Assembly: GCF_029855045.1 (NCBI RefSeq)
Contig: NZ_CP123228.1
Coordinates: 3,038,001 to 3,102,000, forward strand
Length of the DNA: 64,000 nucleotides
Direction: 5' to 3'
From: Piscinibacter sp. XHJ-5
GTDB lineage: Bacteria; Pseudomonadota; Gammaproteobacteria; Burkholderiales; Burkholderiaceae_C
Positions 43,798 to 54,159 of this stretch are shown in pieces. The notes under the pieces are model-generated. The model ran no database searches. It saw nothing but the letters and a program-made list of their open reading frames with translations, and had not been told where the DNA came from. The position numbers and the translations under genes are program-made. Numbering within the stretch: position 1 is the first letter of the stretch; each line of letters opens with the position of its first letter.

Positions 43798-45390
43798 ATG
43801 AAGCAGCTCTCGGGGCTGGACGCCAGCTTCCTGTACATGGAGACGCCCGAGATGCCGATGCATGTGGGGGCGCTGCACGTGTTCGAGCTGCCGGCGGGCT
43901 ACAAGGGCGATTTCGTCGCCGACATGCGACGCCACATGGCCGCACGGCTGCCGCTGGCGCCGGCATTGCGGCGAAAGCTCGCATGGATGCCGTTCAACCT
44001 TGCCAACCCCGTGTGGGTCGATGCGGTGCCCGATCTCGACGAGCACATCGAGGCCGTCAAGCTGCGCAAGGGCGCGACCATGACTGACCTCGAAACGCAG
44101 GTCGGAAAGCTCCATCCCTTGCTCATCGAGCGCGACAAGCCGCTGTGGAAGTTCTATGTCTTCGAAGGCATGGCGCCGGGGCCGAACAAGGAAAAGCGCT
44201 ACGGCATGTACACCAAGCTGCATCACGCGGCCGTGGACGGCCAGGCCGCGGTGGCGCTCGCGGCCGCCATCCTCGACGTGAGCCCCGAGCCGCGCGACAT
44301 CCAGCACGAGCAGCGCCCGCCGAAGAATCTGCACATCGGAATGGCCGAGATGCTGAGCGGCGTGTTCGCCAACCAGCTCCAGCAGTACGCCAACGTGGTC
44401 AAGAACCTGCCCTCGACCGTGGGTGCGCTGTCCCAGGTGGCGCGGCAAGGCGCGAGCGGCGTCACCGGGGCGGCGGTGGCCAAGGTGCGGGGCAAGTCCA
44501 AGCCGGCGGAAGAATCCGTGAGCCTGGGCCTGGCGCCCCGCACTCGGCTCAACGCGTCGGTCACGCCGCTGCGCGCCTTTGCGTCGGCCAGCCTGCCGAT
44601 GGCCGAGCTGAAGGCGCTGCGCCGCGCGCACGACGCGACGCTCAACGACGTCGTGCTGATGGTCTGCAGCGGAGCGCTGCGACGCTACTTCCTCGACCAC
44701 GGGCCGTTGCCCCGAAAGTCGCTGGTGGCCGCGGTGCCCGTGTCCACGCGCACGGCGGGCGACACCTCGTCGAACAACCAGGCGTCCATGACCGTCGTCA
44801 ACCTCGGCACCCACGTGGCCGATCCGATGAAGCGGCTGCTCTACGTGAAGGCGGCCACCGCGGCGATGAAGGCGTCCCTGGGCAGCGTGAAGACGCTGAT
44901 GCCGATCGATTTCCCGTCGCTCGGCGTGCCGTGGCTGATGAGTGCGGTGAGTGCCGTGTACGGCCGCGCGAAGGTGGCCGACCGCATCCCGCCGATCGCC
45001 AACGTCGCCATCTCCAACGTGCCGGGTCCGGCCTTCCCGCTCTTCATGGCAGGCGGCAGGATGCTGGTGAACTACCCGACCTCCATCGTGGTGCACGGTG
45101 TCGCGCTCAACATCACGGTGCAGAGCTACAACGAGTCGCTCGACTTCGGGATGATGGCCTGCGGCAAGGCGATGCCGCAGGTCGCCGAGCTGGCCACGCA
45201 CATCCACGAGGCCTTCGCGGAACTGAAGGCCCTGCCGCCGACGGTGGCGCCGGCTTCCGACGCCACGCAAGCGAAGACGCCTGGTACGCCGGTTGCACGG
45301 AAGAAGCGCGCCGCGCGCCCGTCGCCTGTCGCAGACGCGACACGAGCGACTAGGGCAAGCGCTCCTTCGAGACCCGCATCGCATCGCTGA
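43798..45390 (+). CDS. Wax ester synthase / diacylglycerol O-acyltransferase (WS/DGAT family)
   Basis: 530 residues. Catalytic HHAAVDG near residue 142, N-terminal LSGLDASFLYMETPEMPMHVGALHVF, and the C-terminal PLFMAGGRMLVNYPTSIVVHGVALNITVQSYNESLDFG. It transfers an acyl group from acyl-CoA to a fatty alcohol or diacylglycerol, producing storage wax esters or triacylglycerol at the inner membrane. The C-terminal 60 residues are a basic Ala/Pro/Arg tail unlike the core. It is followed by two lipase-like hydrolases. Confidence 0.92.
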   Translation: MKQLSGLDASFLYMETPEMPMHVGALHVFELPAGYKGDFVADMRRHMAARLPLAPALRRKLAWMPFNLANPVWVDAVPDLDEHIEAVKLRKGATMTDLETQVGKLHPLLIERDKPLWKFYVFEGMAPGPNKEKRYGMYTKLHHAAVDGQAAVALAAAILDVSPEPRDIQHEQRPPKNLHIGMAEMLSGVFANQLQQYANVVKNLPSTVGALSQVARQGASGVTGAAVAKVRGKSKPAEESVSLGLAPRTRLNASVTPLRAFASASLPMAELKALRRAHDATLNDVVLMVCSGALRRYFLDHGPLPRKSLVAAVPVSTRTAGDTSSNNQASMTVVNLGTHVADPMKRLLYVKAATAAMKASLGSVKTLMPIDFPSLGVPWLMSAVSAVYGRAKVADRIPPIANVAISNVPGPAFPLFMAGGRMLVNYPTSIVVHGVALNITVQSYNESLDFGMMACGKAMPQVAELATHIHEAFAELKALPPTVAPASDATQAKTPGTPVARKKRAARPSPVADATRATRASAPSRPASHR

Positions 45391-45392
45391 CA

Positions 45393-46217
45393 ATGGCCGC
45401 ATTACTTCGCACGTTTCGCATGCCGATTTCCGCCCCGCGCAAGCAGAGCAACATCAACGAAGAAGGCATCAAGGCACCGAACGCTTTCCTGATGATGCTG
45501 GAGGGCAGGGCGCCGTGGGAGTACGCGGCGATGGTGGCGGCGATGCCCTGGCTGCGCAAGCTCCCGATGGGAGACGGCCATCCCATCCTCGTCTTCCCCG
45601 GCCTGGGCGCTGCCGACTTCACCACCTGGCCGCTGCGCCACTTTCTCGAAGGACGCGGCTACAAGACGCATCCCTGGCAGCAGGGATTCAACTTCGGGCC
45701 CCGCGAAGGCGTGCTCGAGCAGTGCATCGAGCAGGCGAGGTCCATCCACGACCAGCACGGTCGGCCGGTGAGCCTGATCGGCTGGAGCCTGGGCGGCATC
45801 TATGCACGCGAGGTCGCGAAAGCGCTGCCGCGCCAGACGCGCTGCGTGATCACGCTGGGCACGCCCTTCACCGGCAATCCGCGCGCGACCAACGCGTGGC
45901 GCTTCTACGAGCTGGTCAGCGGCCACAGGGTGGGCGATCCCGAGGTCATCGCGCAGGTGCGCAAGCCGCCGCCGGTGCCCACCACCTCCATCTACTCGCG
46001 CACCGACGGCATCGTCGCGTGGCGATGCAGCGTCAACGACGCGGGACCGCTGGCGGAGAACATCGAGGTGCATGCGAGCCACGTGGGCATGGGCATGAAC
46101 CCGATCGCGCTGTATGCCGTCGCCGACCGGCTGGCGCAGGATCCCGCGCATTGGGCGCACTTCGACGCCTCCGGCGCGCGGCGGTGGTTCTTCCGCACCG
46201 GCCTGGCCGCTGCCTGA
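45393..46217 (+). CDS. Alpha/beta hydrolase (lipase-like) linked to the WS/DGAT gene
   Basis: 274 residues, starting 2 nt after the WS/DGAT stop. Oxyanion region HPILVFPGLGAADFTTWPLRHFLEGRGY, nucleophile elbow GWSLGG, catalytic Asp likely in YSRTDGIVAW and His in EVHASHVGMGMNP. No signal peptide. Triacylglycerol or wax-ester turnover is inferred from the adjacency. The sequence is close to PGAP1/LipA-type hydrolases found beside WS/DGAT genes. Confidence 0.85.
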   Translation: MAALLRTFRMPISAPRKQSNINEEGIKAPNAFLMMLEGRAPWEYAAMVAAMPWLRKLPMGDGHPILVFPGLGAADFTTWPLRHFLEGRGYKTHPWQQGFNFGPREGVLEQCIEQARSIHDQHGRPVSLIGWSLGGIYAREVAKALPRQTRCVITLGTPFTGNPRATNAWRFYELVSGHRVGDPEVIAQVRKPPPVPTTSIYSRTDGIVAWRCSVNDAGPLAENIEVHASHVGMGMNPIALYAVADRLAQDPAHWAHFDASGARRWFFRTGLAAA

Positions 46218-46227
46218 GCTTCCGGCC

Positions 46228-47112
<885 letters not shown>

Positions 47113-47116
47113 GGGC

Positions 47117-47539
47117 TCAGCCCTGGTCGGCTTCCTTGCGCGACAGCGCGCGGCGCAGTCCGGCCTCGAGCTTGTTCATGTTGAGCGGCTTGAGCCAGTA
47201 GTCGTAGGCGCCCAGGCTCATTGCCTTCACGATGTCCATGGACAAGGTGTCGGCGGTGAGCAACGTCACGCGCAGCTTGCCGCTGGCGATCTCTTCGTTC
47301 AGTGCCCGCACGACTTCCAGCCCTCCGATGTCCGGCAGGTGCATGTCGAGCAGCACGAAGTCGGGCTTCTCGGAGCGGGCCAGACGGATTCCCTCCATGC
47401 CGTTGTGCGCCTTGACCAGCGTGACACCCGGATACATCGAGAGCGCCGTCTCGATCAGGTCCATGTTGATCGGGTTGTCCTCGATATAGAGAACCTTGCC
47501 CTTGAGCTCTTCTGCCCCTCGTTCGTCGCCTGCCGCCAT
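47117..47539 (-). CDS. Single-domain response regulator (receiver)
   Basis: 140 residues, one REC domain: VLYIEDNPINMDLIETAL (acidic pair), phospho-Asp in FVLLDMHLPDIGG, VTLLTADT and YDYWLKPLN. The acidic N-terminal 15 residues are extra. It has no output domain, so it would act as a CheY-like or phosphate-sink protein. It lies 4 nt from the convergent hydrolase gene and is divergent from the chemosensory cluster, of which it is probably a part. Confidence 0.9.
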   Translation of the reverse strand: MAAGDERGAEELKGKVLYIEDNPINMDLIETALSMYPGVTLVKAHNGMEGIRLARSEKPDFVLLDMHLPDIGGLEVVRALNEEIASGKLRVTLLTADTLSMDIVKAMSLGAYDYWLKPLNMNKLEAGLRRALSRKEADQG

Positions 47540-47703
47540 GTCCGCCTCGCAACGCCGGCCGATGACGACCGTCTCGGGCGATTTTGAGTTCGCGGCGTAG
47601 CCGAGTCACCTTTGGAATGCATCCCCCTGTGGTCAGCGGGGTCCTTCACGGTGCCGCCGGGGGTTCTGCTGCATGCTGGACGCAAATCGATCAGGGAATG
47701 CGA

Positions 47704-48069
47704 ATGGGTGCGACGCAAGCGCAGCGGCTGGTGGTGTGCCGGCTCGACGACCAGCGTTTCGCGCTGCCGGTGGCGGCCATCGACAGGGTCCTGCCGGCGA
47801 TGGCGTACCGGCGTCCTTCGCAACCGCAAGCCTGGCTGCACGGCGCCGTCGAAGTGCACGGCGTGGTGGTCCCGGTGCTCGACATCCGCCGCCGGCTCTG
47901 CCTGCTCCCGCGCGAACCGCAGCCGGCCGACATGTTCGTGCTGGCCACCAGCGGCGGCCGGCCCGTGGGCTTCTTCGTCGATGCCGTCGAGGACGTCGGC
48001 GACGCCAGCCCGGCCGTGCCGGTTCACGATCTCGATCGGCTGTTTCCACTGCAGCCCGGCATGCCATGA
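47704..48069 (+). CDS. cheW: CheW-like coupling protein (short, WspB-like)
   Basis: 121 residues from the ATG at 47704, with AGGGA 6 nt upstream; a second ATG at 47698 is possible. CheW fold: RLVVCRLDDQRFALPVAAIDRVLPAM, GAVEVHGVVVPVLDIRRRL and RPVGFFVDAVEDVG. It is short for CheW (usually about 150). It would couple the chemoreceptor at 52.4 kb to CheA. It overlaps the CheR gene by 4 nt. Confidence 0.9.
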   Translation: MGATQAQRLVVCRLDDQRFALPVAAIDRVLPAMAYRRPSQPQAWLHGAVEVHGVVVPVLDIRRRLCLLPREPQPADMFVLATSGGRPVGFFVDAVEDVGDASPAVPVHDLDRLFPLQPGMP

Positions 48070-49190
48070 GCGAAGCCTTGCTCGATCTGATGGCGCGGCG
48101 AGTCTCCGCGCAGATGGGTCTGGCCATCGATGCGTCGCACCACGCGGCGTTGCGCAACGTGATCGACGTGCGGGGCGATGCATGGCGCTGGATCGAGGCG
48201 CCGCTGGAGCGCGAGGACATCGAGCTGCTCGCTCGGGGCCTTTCGGTCGGTGAGACCTACTTCTTCCGCGAGCCCGCGGCGTTCCAGGCGCTGGAGCATG
48301 ACGTGCTGCCGCCGCTGATCGAGGCCCGTCGACGGGCCGGCCGGCGCCTGCGGCTGTGGAGCGCGGGCTGCTGCACGGGCGAGGAGGCGTACTCGCTGGT
48401 GATCATGCTGGCACGGCTGCTGCCCGACCTCGACGACTGGGACGTTCGCATCGTCGGCACCGATATTCATCCGGGCTTCCTGGAGCGCGCACGCGAGGGC
48501 GTGTACGGCGACTGGTCGTTCCGCGGCGTGCCGGCAGACCTGCGTGAGCGCTACTTCGAATGCCGCGGGCCCGACCGGCACGAGCTTCGCGCGGAACTGA
48601 AGCGGCGGGTGGAGTTTCGCTTCGGCAATCTGGCGTGCGACGCCCCGCCGGATCGCGATTTCGACATCATCCTGTGCCGCCATGTGCTGATGTACTTCGT
48701 GCCGGCACAGGCCGAGCGCGCCGTGCAGCGCGTATGCGAAGCCCTGGCGCCGGGCGGCTGGCTGGTGCTTTCATGTGCCGAAGCTGCGGTGGCGCCCCAC
48801 GGTCTCGACAGGGCGCCTGTCCGGGACATGTTGTTTCATCGACGGCCGTTACCGCCCGCACCGCCGCAGCCCGCGCAAATCGACACAGCTCCGCATGGAC
48901 GCCGGGCGGCGCAGCGTGCACTGCGCGGCTGCGAGGCTGCGCTGGCCGCCGATCGCTGCAACGTCTCGCTGCACTGGCTGCATGCGACGCTGCTCGAGGC
49001 AATCGGCGAGATCCAGGGTGCACGCGATGCGTTGCGCCGCGCGCTGTTCCTAGACGCCGACTTCCTGCCCGCTCACATGGCGTTGGCCAGGCTCGGAGAG
49101 CGGCAAGGTGATGAACGACTGAGGCGTCGCCATCTCGCGCAGGCGCAGCGCCTGCTCGACAGCCGGCGCCATCCGGCGTTGCCAGCGTGA
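48066..49190 (+). CDS. cheR: CheR-type methyltransferase with C-terminal TPR-like tail (WspC-like)
   Basis: 374 residues. CheR N-terminal helices, then the receptor-binding/SAM domain: VGETYFFREPAAF, LWSAGCCTGEEAYSL (SAM loop, about 98-110), VGTDIHPGFLERAREG, DIILCRHVLMYF. The last 110 residues are helical Ala/Leu/Arg-rich repeats like a TPR (ALRGCEAALAADRC, ALRRALFLDADFLPAHMAL), the layout of WspC. It methylates glutamates of the chemoreceptor. Overlaps genes on both sides (ATGA and GTGA). Confidence 0.92.
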   Translation: MSEALLDLMARRVSAQMGLAIDASHHAALRNVIDVRGDAWRWIEAPLEREDIELLARGLSVGETYFFREPAAFQALEHDVLPPLIEARRRAGRRLRLWSAGCCTGEEAYSLVIMLARLLPDLDDWDVRIVGTDIHPGFLERAREGVYGDWSFRGVPADLRERYFECRGPDRHELRAELKRRVEFRFGNLACDAPPDRDFDIILCRHVLMYFVPAQAERAVQRVCEALAPGGWLVLSCAEAAVAPHGLDRAPVRDMLFHRRPLPPAPPQPAQIDTAPHGRRAAQRALRGCEAALAADRCNVSLHWLHATLLEAIGEIQGARDALRRALFLDADFLPAHMALARLGERQGDERLRRRHLAQAQRLLDSRRHPALPA

Positions 49191-49795
49191 AGCCGCGCCA
49201 TCGCGTCGCCATCGACTGGCAGCAGATCAAGCGGCGCCTCGCCGACACCGAACGCGCGCTTGCGCGCGGCGGCGAGCTCGATCCGCAACAGCGGCGCGAC
49301 ATCCTCGCTGCTCGCGCCGAGGCGCTCGCGCGGCGCCCGCCGGCCGCGCTCGGCGGCGACAGCATCGAGGTGGTCGAGTTCGTCATCGCGCAACGGCATT
49401 TCGCCATCGAGGCCGAGGTCGTGCGCGAGGTGCAGGCCCTGAAAGAACTGACAGGGGTCCCTTGCACCCCGGCCTTCGTGTCAGGCATCATCAATGCTCA
49501 CGGTCGCGTCATCGCGGTGATCGACCTCAAGAGATTCTTCGAACTGGGCGAGTCGGGACTGAGCGATCTGAACAAGGTGATCATCCTGCAGCAAGGGGAA
49601 ATCGAGTTCGGCGTGCTTGCCGACAGCGTCGTCGGCACGAGCCGCATGCCGCTCGCCGCTCTCGATCCGCCGCCCTCCATGGGCCGACAGGCCCGGTGTC
49701 TGCGGGGCATCACGGCGCAGCACGTCATGGTGATCGACGGTGCGCGCCTGCTTGGTGATCCGGACCTCGTCGTCGACGAACAAGTGTCCCCTTGA
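49187..49795 (+). CDS. cheW: CheW-like coupling protein with N-terminal extension (WspD-like)
   Basis: 202 residues from a GTG at 49187, coupled to cheR as GTGA. An Arg/Ala-rich helical extension of about 60 residues (QIKRRLADTERALARGG) precedes the CheW domain (VEFVIAQRHFAIEAEVVREVQALKELTGVPCTPAFVSGIINAHGRVIAVIDLKRFFEL, GVLADSVVG). Two CheW proteins of different length flanking CheR is the WspB-WspC-WspD order. The long form probably gives extra array contacts. Confidence 0.9.
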   Translation: MKPRHRVAIDWQQIKRRLADTERALARGGELDPQQRRDILAARAEALARRPPAALGGDSIEVVEFVIAQRHFAIEAEVVREVQALKELTGVPCTPAFVSGIINAHGRVIAVIDLKRFFELGESGLSDLNKVIILQQGEIEFGVLADSVVGTSRMPLAALDPPPSMGRQARCLRGITAQHVMVIDGARLLGDPDLVVDEQVSP

Positions 49796-49853
49796 ATGCC
49801 GGCATGGTCGCGCCGCTCGGTTGTCCCGGCGGCAGAACAAGAGGTGAGGATGT

Positions 49854-51830
49854 ATGGCACGACTGCGCGGGATCGCCATCGGTGCGAGGCATCGTCCTCT
49901 TCGCACCGATCCAGGGACTTGCCGGCGCGCACTGACCCTGTCGGCCTTCGCGCTGCAAGGCACCTGTGCGCTCGCAGCGGCCATGCAGGGCATTGAAGTG
50001 GCCGCCACACCGGCGGCGCTGTCCCGGCTGTCGATCGAGGAGCTCGCAGAGGTCGAGGTGATGGCGGTGTCCCGGCGCTCGCAGCGGCTGGCCGATGCGC
50101 CGGCCGCGGTGTACGTGATCACGCGCGACCAGATCCGCGCCGGCGGCATGACGACCCTGCCCGAGGCGCTGCGCCTCGCGCCGAACCTGCATGTCGCACG
50201 ATCCAGCTCGCACACCTACGCGATCAGCGCCCGAGGCTTCAACAGCGAGAGCAGCAACAAGCTGCTCGTGATGATCGACGGCCGCACCGTCTACACGCCT
50301 CTGCATTCCGGCGTCTTCTGGGACGTGCAGGACATGCCGCTCAACGACGTCGAGCGCATCGAGGTCATCAGCGGGCCCGGCGGCACCCTGTGGGGTGCCA
50401 ACGCCGTCAACGGCGTGATCAACGTCGTCACGCGTTCGGCACGCGACACGGCGGGCAGCGTCGTCGAAGCGGTGGGCGGCAACGACGATCGCGGCTTCTC
50501 GATGAGGCATGGCGTGCGCGTCGGCGACGGCGCGGCGCGGCTCTACGCCAAGCGCTTCGACCACGACGGCACGCAGCGTGCCGACGGTAGCACGGTCGCC
50601 GATGCGTGGAAGCACACGCAGGCCGGCTTTCGCGCCGATGTCGGCGCGCCGGCTTCGGCGTGGACGCTGCAAGGCGATGCCTACGAAGGCAAGGCCCAGG
50701 TACCCGGCCTTCCGGAGCGCCGCGTCTCGGGTGCCAACGCGCTCGCCCGCTGGAGCCGCCAGCTGGGTGCGCGCGAGGAGCTGCATCTGCAGCTCTACCT
50801 CGACACCTACAAGCGTCGCCAACCTGGCCTCTTCACCGAGGACCTCGACACGGTCGACATCGATGCCCAGCACCAGTTCACCTGGCGCCGCGCGCACGAC
50901 GTGGTGTGGGGCGCAGGCCTGCGGCACCAGCGCGACCACACGGCGGCGGGTCCGCTGTTCGCCTTCGTGCCGGCCGACAGCCGGCTGCGGCTGTTCAACG
51001 TGTTCGCGCAGGACACCGTGTCCCTGGCCGAGCGCTGGAAGCTGACCTTCGGTCTCAAGCTCGAGCGCAACAGCTACACCGGCCTCGAGCACCAGCCGAA
51101 CCTGCGCCTCGCCTGGAAGCGCGACGAGCAATCGTTGTGGTGGGCCGCCGTCTCGCGGGCGGTGCGCACACCCTCGCGCCTGGACCGCGCCTTCCAGGTC
51201 TTCGTGCCGCTGCCGGCGCCGTACGGCGGGTCGCTGGCCGGCGGTCCGAACTTCGTCTCCGAGTCGCTCACCGCGTTCGAGGTCGGGCATCGGGCGCAGC
51301 CGGGCGCGTCCACTTCGTTTTCCGTCAATGCCTTCTACAACCGGCATCAGCGGCTGCGCAGCATCGAGCCCGCCGGCGCGGGCGCCTTCGTGATCGGCAA
51401 TGGCGTGCAGGGCCATGTCAGCGGGGTGGAGGCCTGGGGGAGCCATCAGGTCAGCGCCAGCTGGCGCGTGCATGCAGGGCTGAGCCTGCTCAGCGAGGAT
51501 CTGCGCTTTGCGCCCGGAAGCGCCGATCCGGGACTGCCGACCACGGGCGGCAACGATCCCAGGCATCAGTTCCAGCTGCGCTCGAGCTGGAGCCTCCCGC
51601 GCGGCGTGCTGCTCGAACTCGGCTTGCGCGCCGTGGGTGCACTGCCGAACCCGGCCGTGCCGGCCTACACCGCGCTCGACGCGCGAGTGGCGTGGAGCCC
51701 GCGGCCGGACCTGGAGCTTTCGCTGACGGGCTTCAACCTGCCCGATGAACGCCATGCCGAATTCGGCGCACCGCCGGCTCGCAGCGAGCTGGGCCGCCGC
51801 ATCCTGCTGAGGGCCCTATGGAGCCTGTGA
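49854..51830 (+). CDS. TonB-dependent receptor inside the chemosensory cluster
   Basis: 658 residues. Signal-like N-terminus ([20 protein letters not shown]), then [39 protein letters not shown], and the plug ([70 protein letters not shown]), followed by a barrel ending in LWSL. The [10 protein letters not shown] start is typical of receptors that travel with YfiR-like genes. It is unlike the two receptors at 2.6-8.4 kb. No STN domain. Overlapping the YfiR gene by 13 nt, it likely senses or imports an outside ligand for this pathway. Confidence 0.9.
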   Translation: MARLRGIAIGARHRPLRTDPGTCRRALTLSAFALQGTCALAAAMQGIEVAATPAALSRLSIEELAEVEVMAVSRRSQRLADAPAAVYVITRDQIRAGGMTTLPEALRLAPNLHVARSSSHTYAISARGFNSESSNKLLVMIDGRTVYTPLHSGVFWDVQDMPLNDVERIEVISGPGGTLWGANAVNGVINVVTRSARDTAGSVVEAVGGNDDRGFSMRHGVRVGDGAARLYAKRFDHDGTQRADGSTVADAWKHTQAGFRADVGAPASAWTLQGDAYEGKAQVPGLPERRVSGANALARWSRQLGAREELHLQLYLDTYKRRQPGLFTEDLDTVDIDAQHQFTWRRAHDVVWGAGLRHQRDHTAAGPLFAFVPADSRLRLFNVFAQDTVSLAERWKLTFGLKLERNSYTGLEHQPNLRLAWKRDEQSLWWAAVSRAVRTPSRLDRAFQVFVPLPAPYGGSLAGGPNFVSESLTAFEVGHRAQPGASTSFSVNAFYNRHQRLRSIEPAGAGAFVIGNGVQGHVSGVEAWGSHQVSASWRVHAGLSLLSEDLRFAPGSADPGLPTTGGNDPRHQFQLRSSWSLPRGVLLELGLRAVGALPNPAVPAYTALDARVAWSPRPDLELSLTGFNLPDERHAEFGAPPARSELGRRILLRALWSL

Positions 51831-52357
51831 AGCCGACCGTGTGGCGAGCGACGATCGCAGTGGTGCTGGCCGCTGCCGGTGCCGTCGTTTCCGCCGCGCC
51901 GGCAGAGCCGCTGGAGTACGCCGTCAAGGCGGCCTATCTCGTCAAGTTCCCCTTCTACGTCGAATGGCCGCCGGCGGCCTTCAGCAGCCCGACCGCCCCG
52001 CTCAATGTGTGCGTCGTCGGCGACGATCCCTTCGGCAACCTGCTCGACGAGGCGGCAGCCGGGCAGCAGGTGCAGGGCCGGCCACTGGCGCTCAAGCGCA
52101 TGAAGACGTTCGCGCGCGACGCGGGCTGCCATGTGGTCTACGTCGGTGCCGACATGAAGGCCGATGTCCTGCGGGGCAGCGGGGCGCTGATCGTCACCGA
52201 TGCCTTCCCGAGCGGGAGCGGCGTGATCCACTTCGTCATCAAGGACAACCGCGTGCGCTTCACCGTCGACGACGAGGCGGCGTCGCAGGCGGGCCTGGCC
52301 ATCAGCTCCAAGCTGCTGAGCGTCGCGCTGGCCGTCAAGCCGAGGGCACAGAAATGA
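51818..52357 (+). CDS. YfiR family periplasmic protein (DUF4154)
   Basis: 179 residues: signal peptide ([21 protein letters not shown]), then the domain: [85 protein letters not shown]. Cys65 and Cys104 are 39 apart, the spacing I recall for one of the two YfiR disulfides of Pseudomonas; the second pair is absent. YfiR is a redox-responsive periplasmic repressor that binds the CHASE8 sensor of YfiN. The next gene, a CHASE8-like chemoreceptor, overlaps it by 4 nt and is the obvious partner. Confidence 0.9.
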   Translation: MEPVKPTVWRATIAVVLAAAGAVVSAAPAEPLEYAVKAAYLVKFPFYVEWPPAAFSSPTAPLNVCVVGDDPFGNLLDEAAAGQQVQGRPLALKRMKTFARDAGCHVVYVGADMKADVLRGSGALIVTDAFPSGSGVIHFVIKDNRVRFTVDDEAASQAGLAISSKLLSVALAVKPRAQK

Positions 52358-54129
52358 CCCGCTGGCTCGTCGACATCCCGATCCGCCGCAAGCTGCTGGT
52401 CATCACCGTGCTCGCCGTGGCGGTCGCGCTGCTGCTCGCCGGCAGCGTCATCGTCGGCTATGAGATCTACACCTATCGGCAGCAGAAGTCGCAGGAGATC
52501 GTCGTGCAGGCCGAAATGCTGGCGGCGAGCGTGACAGCGCCGCTGGAGTTCAACGACCGCAAGGCGGCACAGGAGTACCTCAACACGCTGCGCGCCAACC
52601 GCGACTTCACCGCCGCCGCCATCTATGCGGGCGACGGCTCGCTGTTCGCGAGCTACAGCCGCGCCGGATCGGCCGGGCCGCCGGTGCCGCCGCGCGCGCA
52701 GGCCATCGACCGCCACTTCGAGGCCAACGAGCTCGTCGCCTTCTGGCCGGCGCGCGAAGGCCAGCGCCAAGTGGGCACCGTGTACCTGCGCCTCAGCACC
52801 GAGCCGCTGGTGCTCAGGCTGACCCGCTATGGCGGCATCATCCTCATCGTGATGCTCGGCTCGTTGCTCATCACGCTGCCGGTGTCGGCGCGAATGCATG
52901 CGGTGATCGCCGCGCCGCTGCGCGAGATGGCCGACGCGGCGCGTCGCGTGGCCGCCGGCGAAGTCGTCGTGCGACCGCCATCGGCACGGCGTCTGGACGA
53001 GATCGGCCAGCTCGAGGACGCCTTCACCCAGATGGGCGCGTCGCTGCAGCAGAAGGCCGACATCGCGCGCCGGATCGCCGCTGGCGACCTGGCCGTGGAG
53101 GTGGTGCCGCAGTCGCAGCACGACGTGCTCGGCAACGCCCTGGTGGCGATGGTCGACAACCTGCAGCACAAGGCGGCGACCGCCAAGCTCATCGCCACGG
53201 GCGATCTCACCGTGCAGGTGACCCTTCAATCCGAGCGCGACGAGCTCGGCCGCGCCTTCGCCACCATGGTGGGCAACCTGCGCGAGCTCAACCGTCAGGT
53301 CAGCGAAGGCGTCGGCGTGCTCGGCAGCTCCACCAGCGCCATTCTGGCGGGCACGACCCAGGTGGTGGCCGGCACGACGCAGGCAGCGGCGGTCATCACG
53401 CAGACGGCTGTCACGCTCGACGAGGTGAAGCAGACCGCGCTGGTCTCGACGCAGAAGGCCCGGTACGTGTCCGAGACCGCGCAGAAGGCGGCGCAGGTCT
53501 CGCAGACCGGCCGGCGCTCCGTCGAGGATGCGATCGAAGGCATGCAGCAGATCCGCGAGCAGATGGAGATGATCGCCGAGAGCATCATGCGACTGTCGGA
53601 GCAGACCCAGGCCATCGGCGAGATCATCGCGAGCGTCAACGACCTGTCCGAGCAGTCGAACCTGCTGGCCGTCAACGCGGCCATCGAAGCGGCCAAGGCC
53701 GGTGAGCACGGCGTCGGTTTCGCGGTCGTTGCGCTCGAGGTGAAGAGCCTGGCGGCGCAGTCGCGCCAGGCGACCGCGCAGGTGCGCACCATCCTGGGCG
53801 ACATCCAGAAGGCCACCAGCCATGCGGTCGCAGCGGCCGAGCAGGGCGCCAAGGCCGTCGATGCGGGAGCGCGCCAGTCCAAGGATGCAGGCGAGGCGAT
53901 CCAGCGCCTGGCCGACAGCATCGCCGAGAGCGCCTCCGCGGCCAGCCAGATCGCGGTGTCGGCGCAGCAGCAGCTCGTCGGCATGGATCAGCTGGCGCAG
54001 GCCATGGGCAACATCCGGACCGCGACGACGCAGAACATGGACAGCACGCGCCAGGCGGAGATGGCGGCACACCAGTTGCACGAGCTGGGCCAGCGGCTCA
54101 AGGGCATGGTGGGGCAATACCGGGTGTAG
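52354..54129 (+). CDS. Methyl-accepting chemotaxis protein with CHASE8-like sensor and three HAMP-like repeats
   Basis: 591 residues. TM1 about 14-36; periplasmic part 37-158 with [24 protein letters not shown] and [14 protein letters not shown], matching CHASE8 as in YfiN; TM2 about 159-178. Then HAMP 179-232 and two HAMP-like repeats ([21 protein letters not shown] about 240-260, [21 protein letters not shown] about 279-299). The signalling hairpin tip reads [22 protein letters not shown] (432-453). No NWETF tether at the C-terminus. It is the WspA-position receptor of the cluster, but with a different sensor. Confidence 0.92.
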   Translation: MTRWLVDIPIRRKLLVITVLAVAVALLLAGSVIVGYEIYTYRQQKSQEIVVQAEMLAASVTAPLEFNDRKAAQEYLNTLRANRDFTAAAIYAGDGSLFASYSRAGSAGPPVPPRAQAIDRHFEANELVAFWPAREGQRQVGTVYLRLSTEPLVLRLTRYGGIILIVMLGSLLITLPVSARMHAVIAAPLREMADAARRVAAGEVVVRPPSARRLDEIGQLEDAFTQMGASLQQKADIARRIAAGDLAVEVVPQSQHDVLGNALVAMVDNLQHKAATAKLIATGDLTVQVTLQSERDELGRAFATMVGNLRELNRQVSEGVGVLGSSTSAILAGTTQVVAGTTQAAAVITQTAVTLDEVKQTALVSTQKARYVSETAQKAAQVSQTGRRSVEDAIEGMQQIREQMEMIAESIMRLSEQTQAIGEIIASVNDLSEQSNLLAVNAAIEAAKAGEHGVGFAVVALEVKSLAAQSRQATAQVRTILGDIQKATSHAVAAAEQGAKAVDAGARQSKDAGEAIQRLADSIAESASAASQIAVSAQQQLVGMDQLAQAMGNIRTATTQNMDSTRQAEMAAHQLHELGQRLKGMVGQYRV

Positions 54130-54159
54130 GGCCCCTCCACAGACACGGCAGCACCCACA

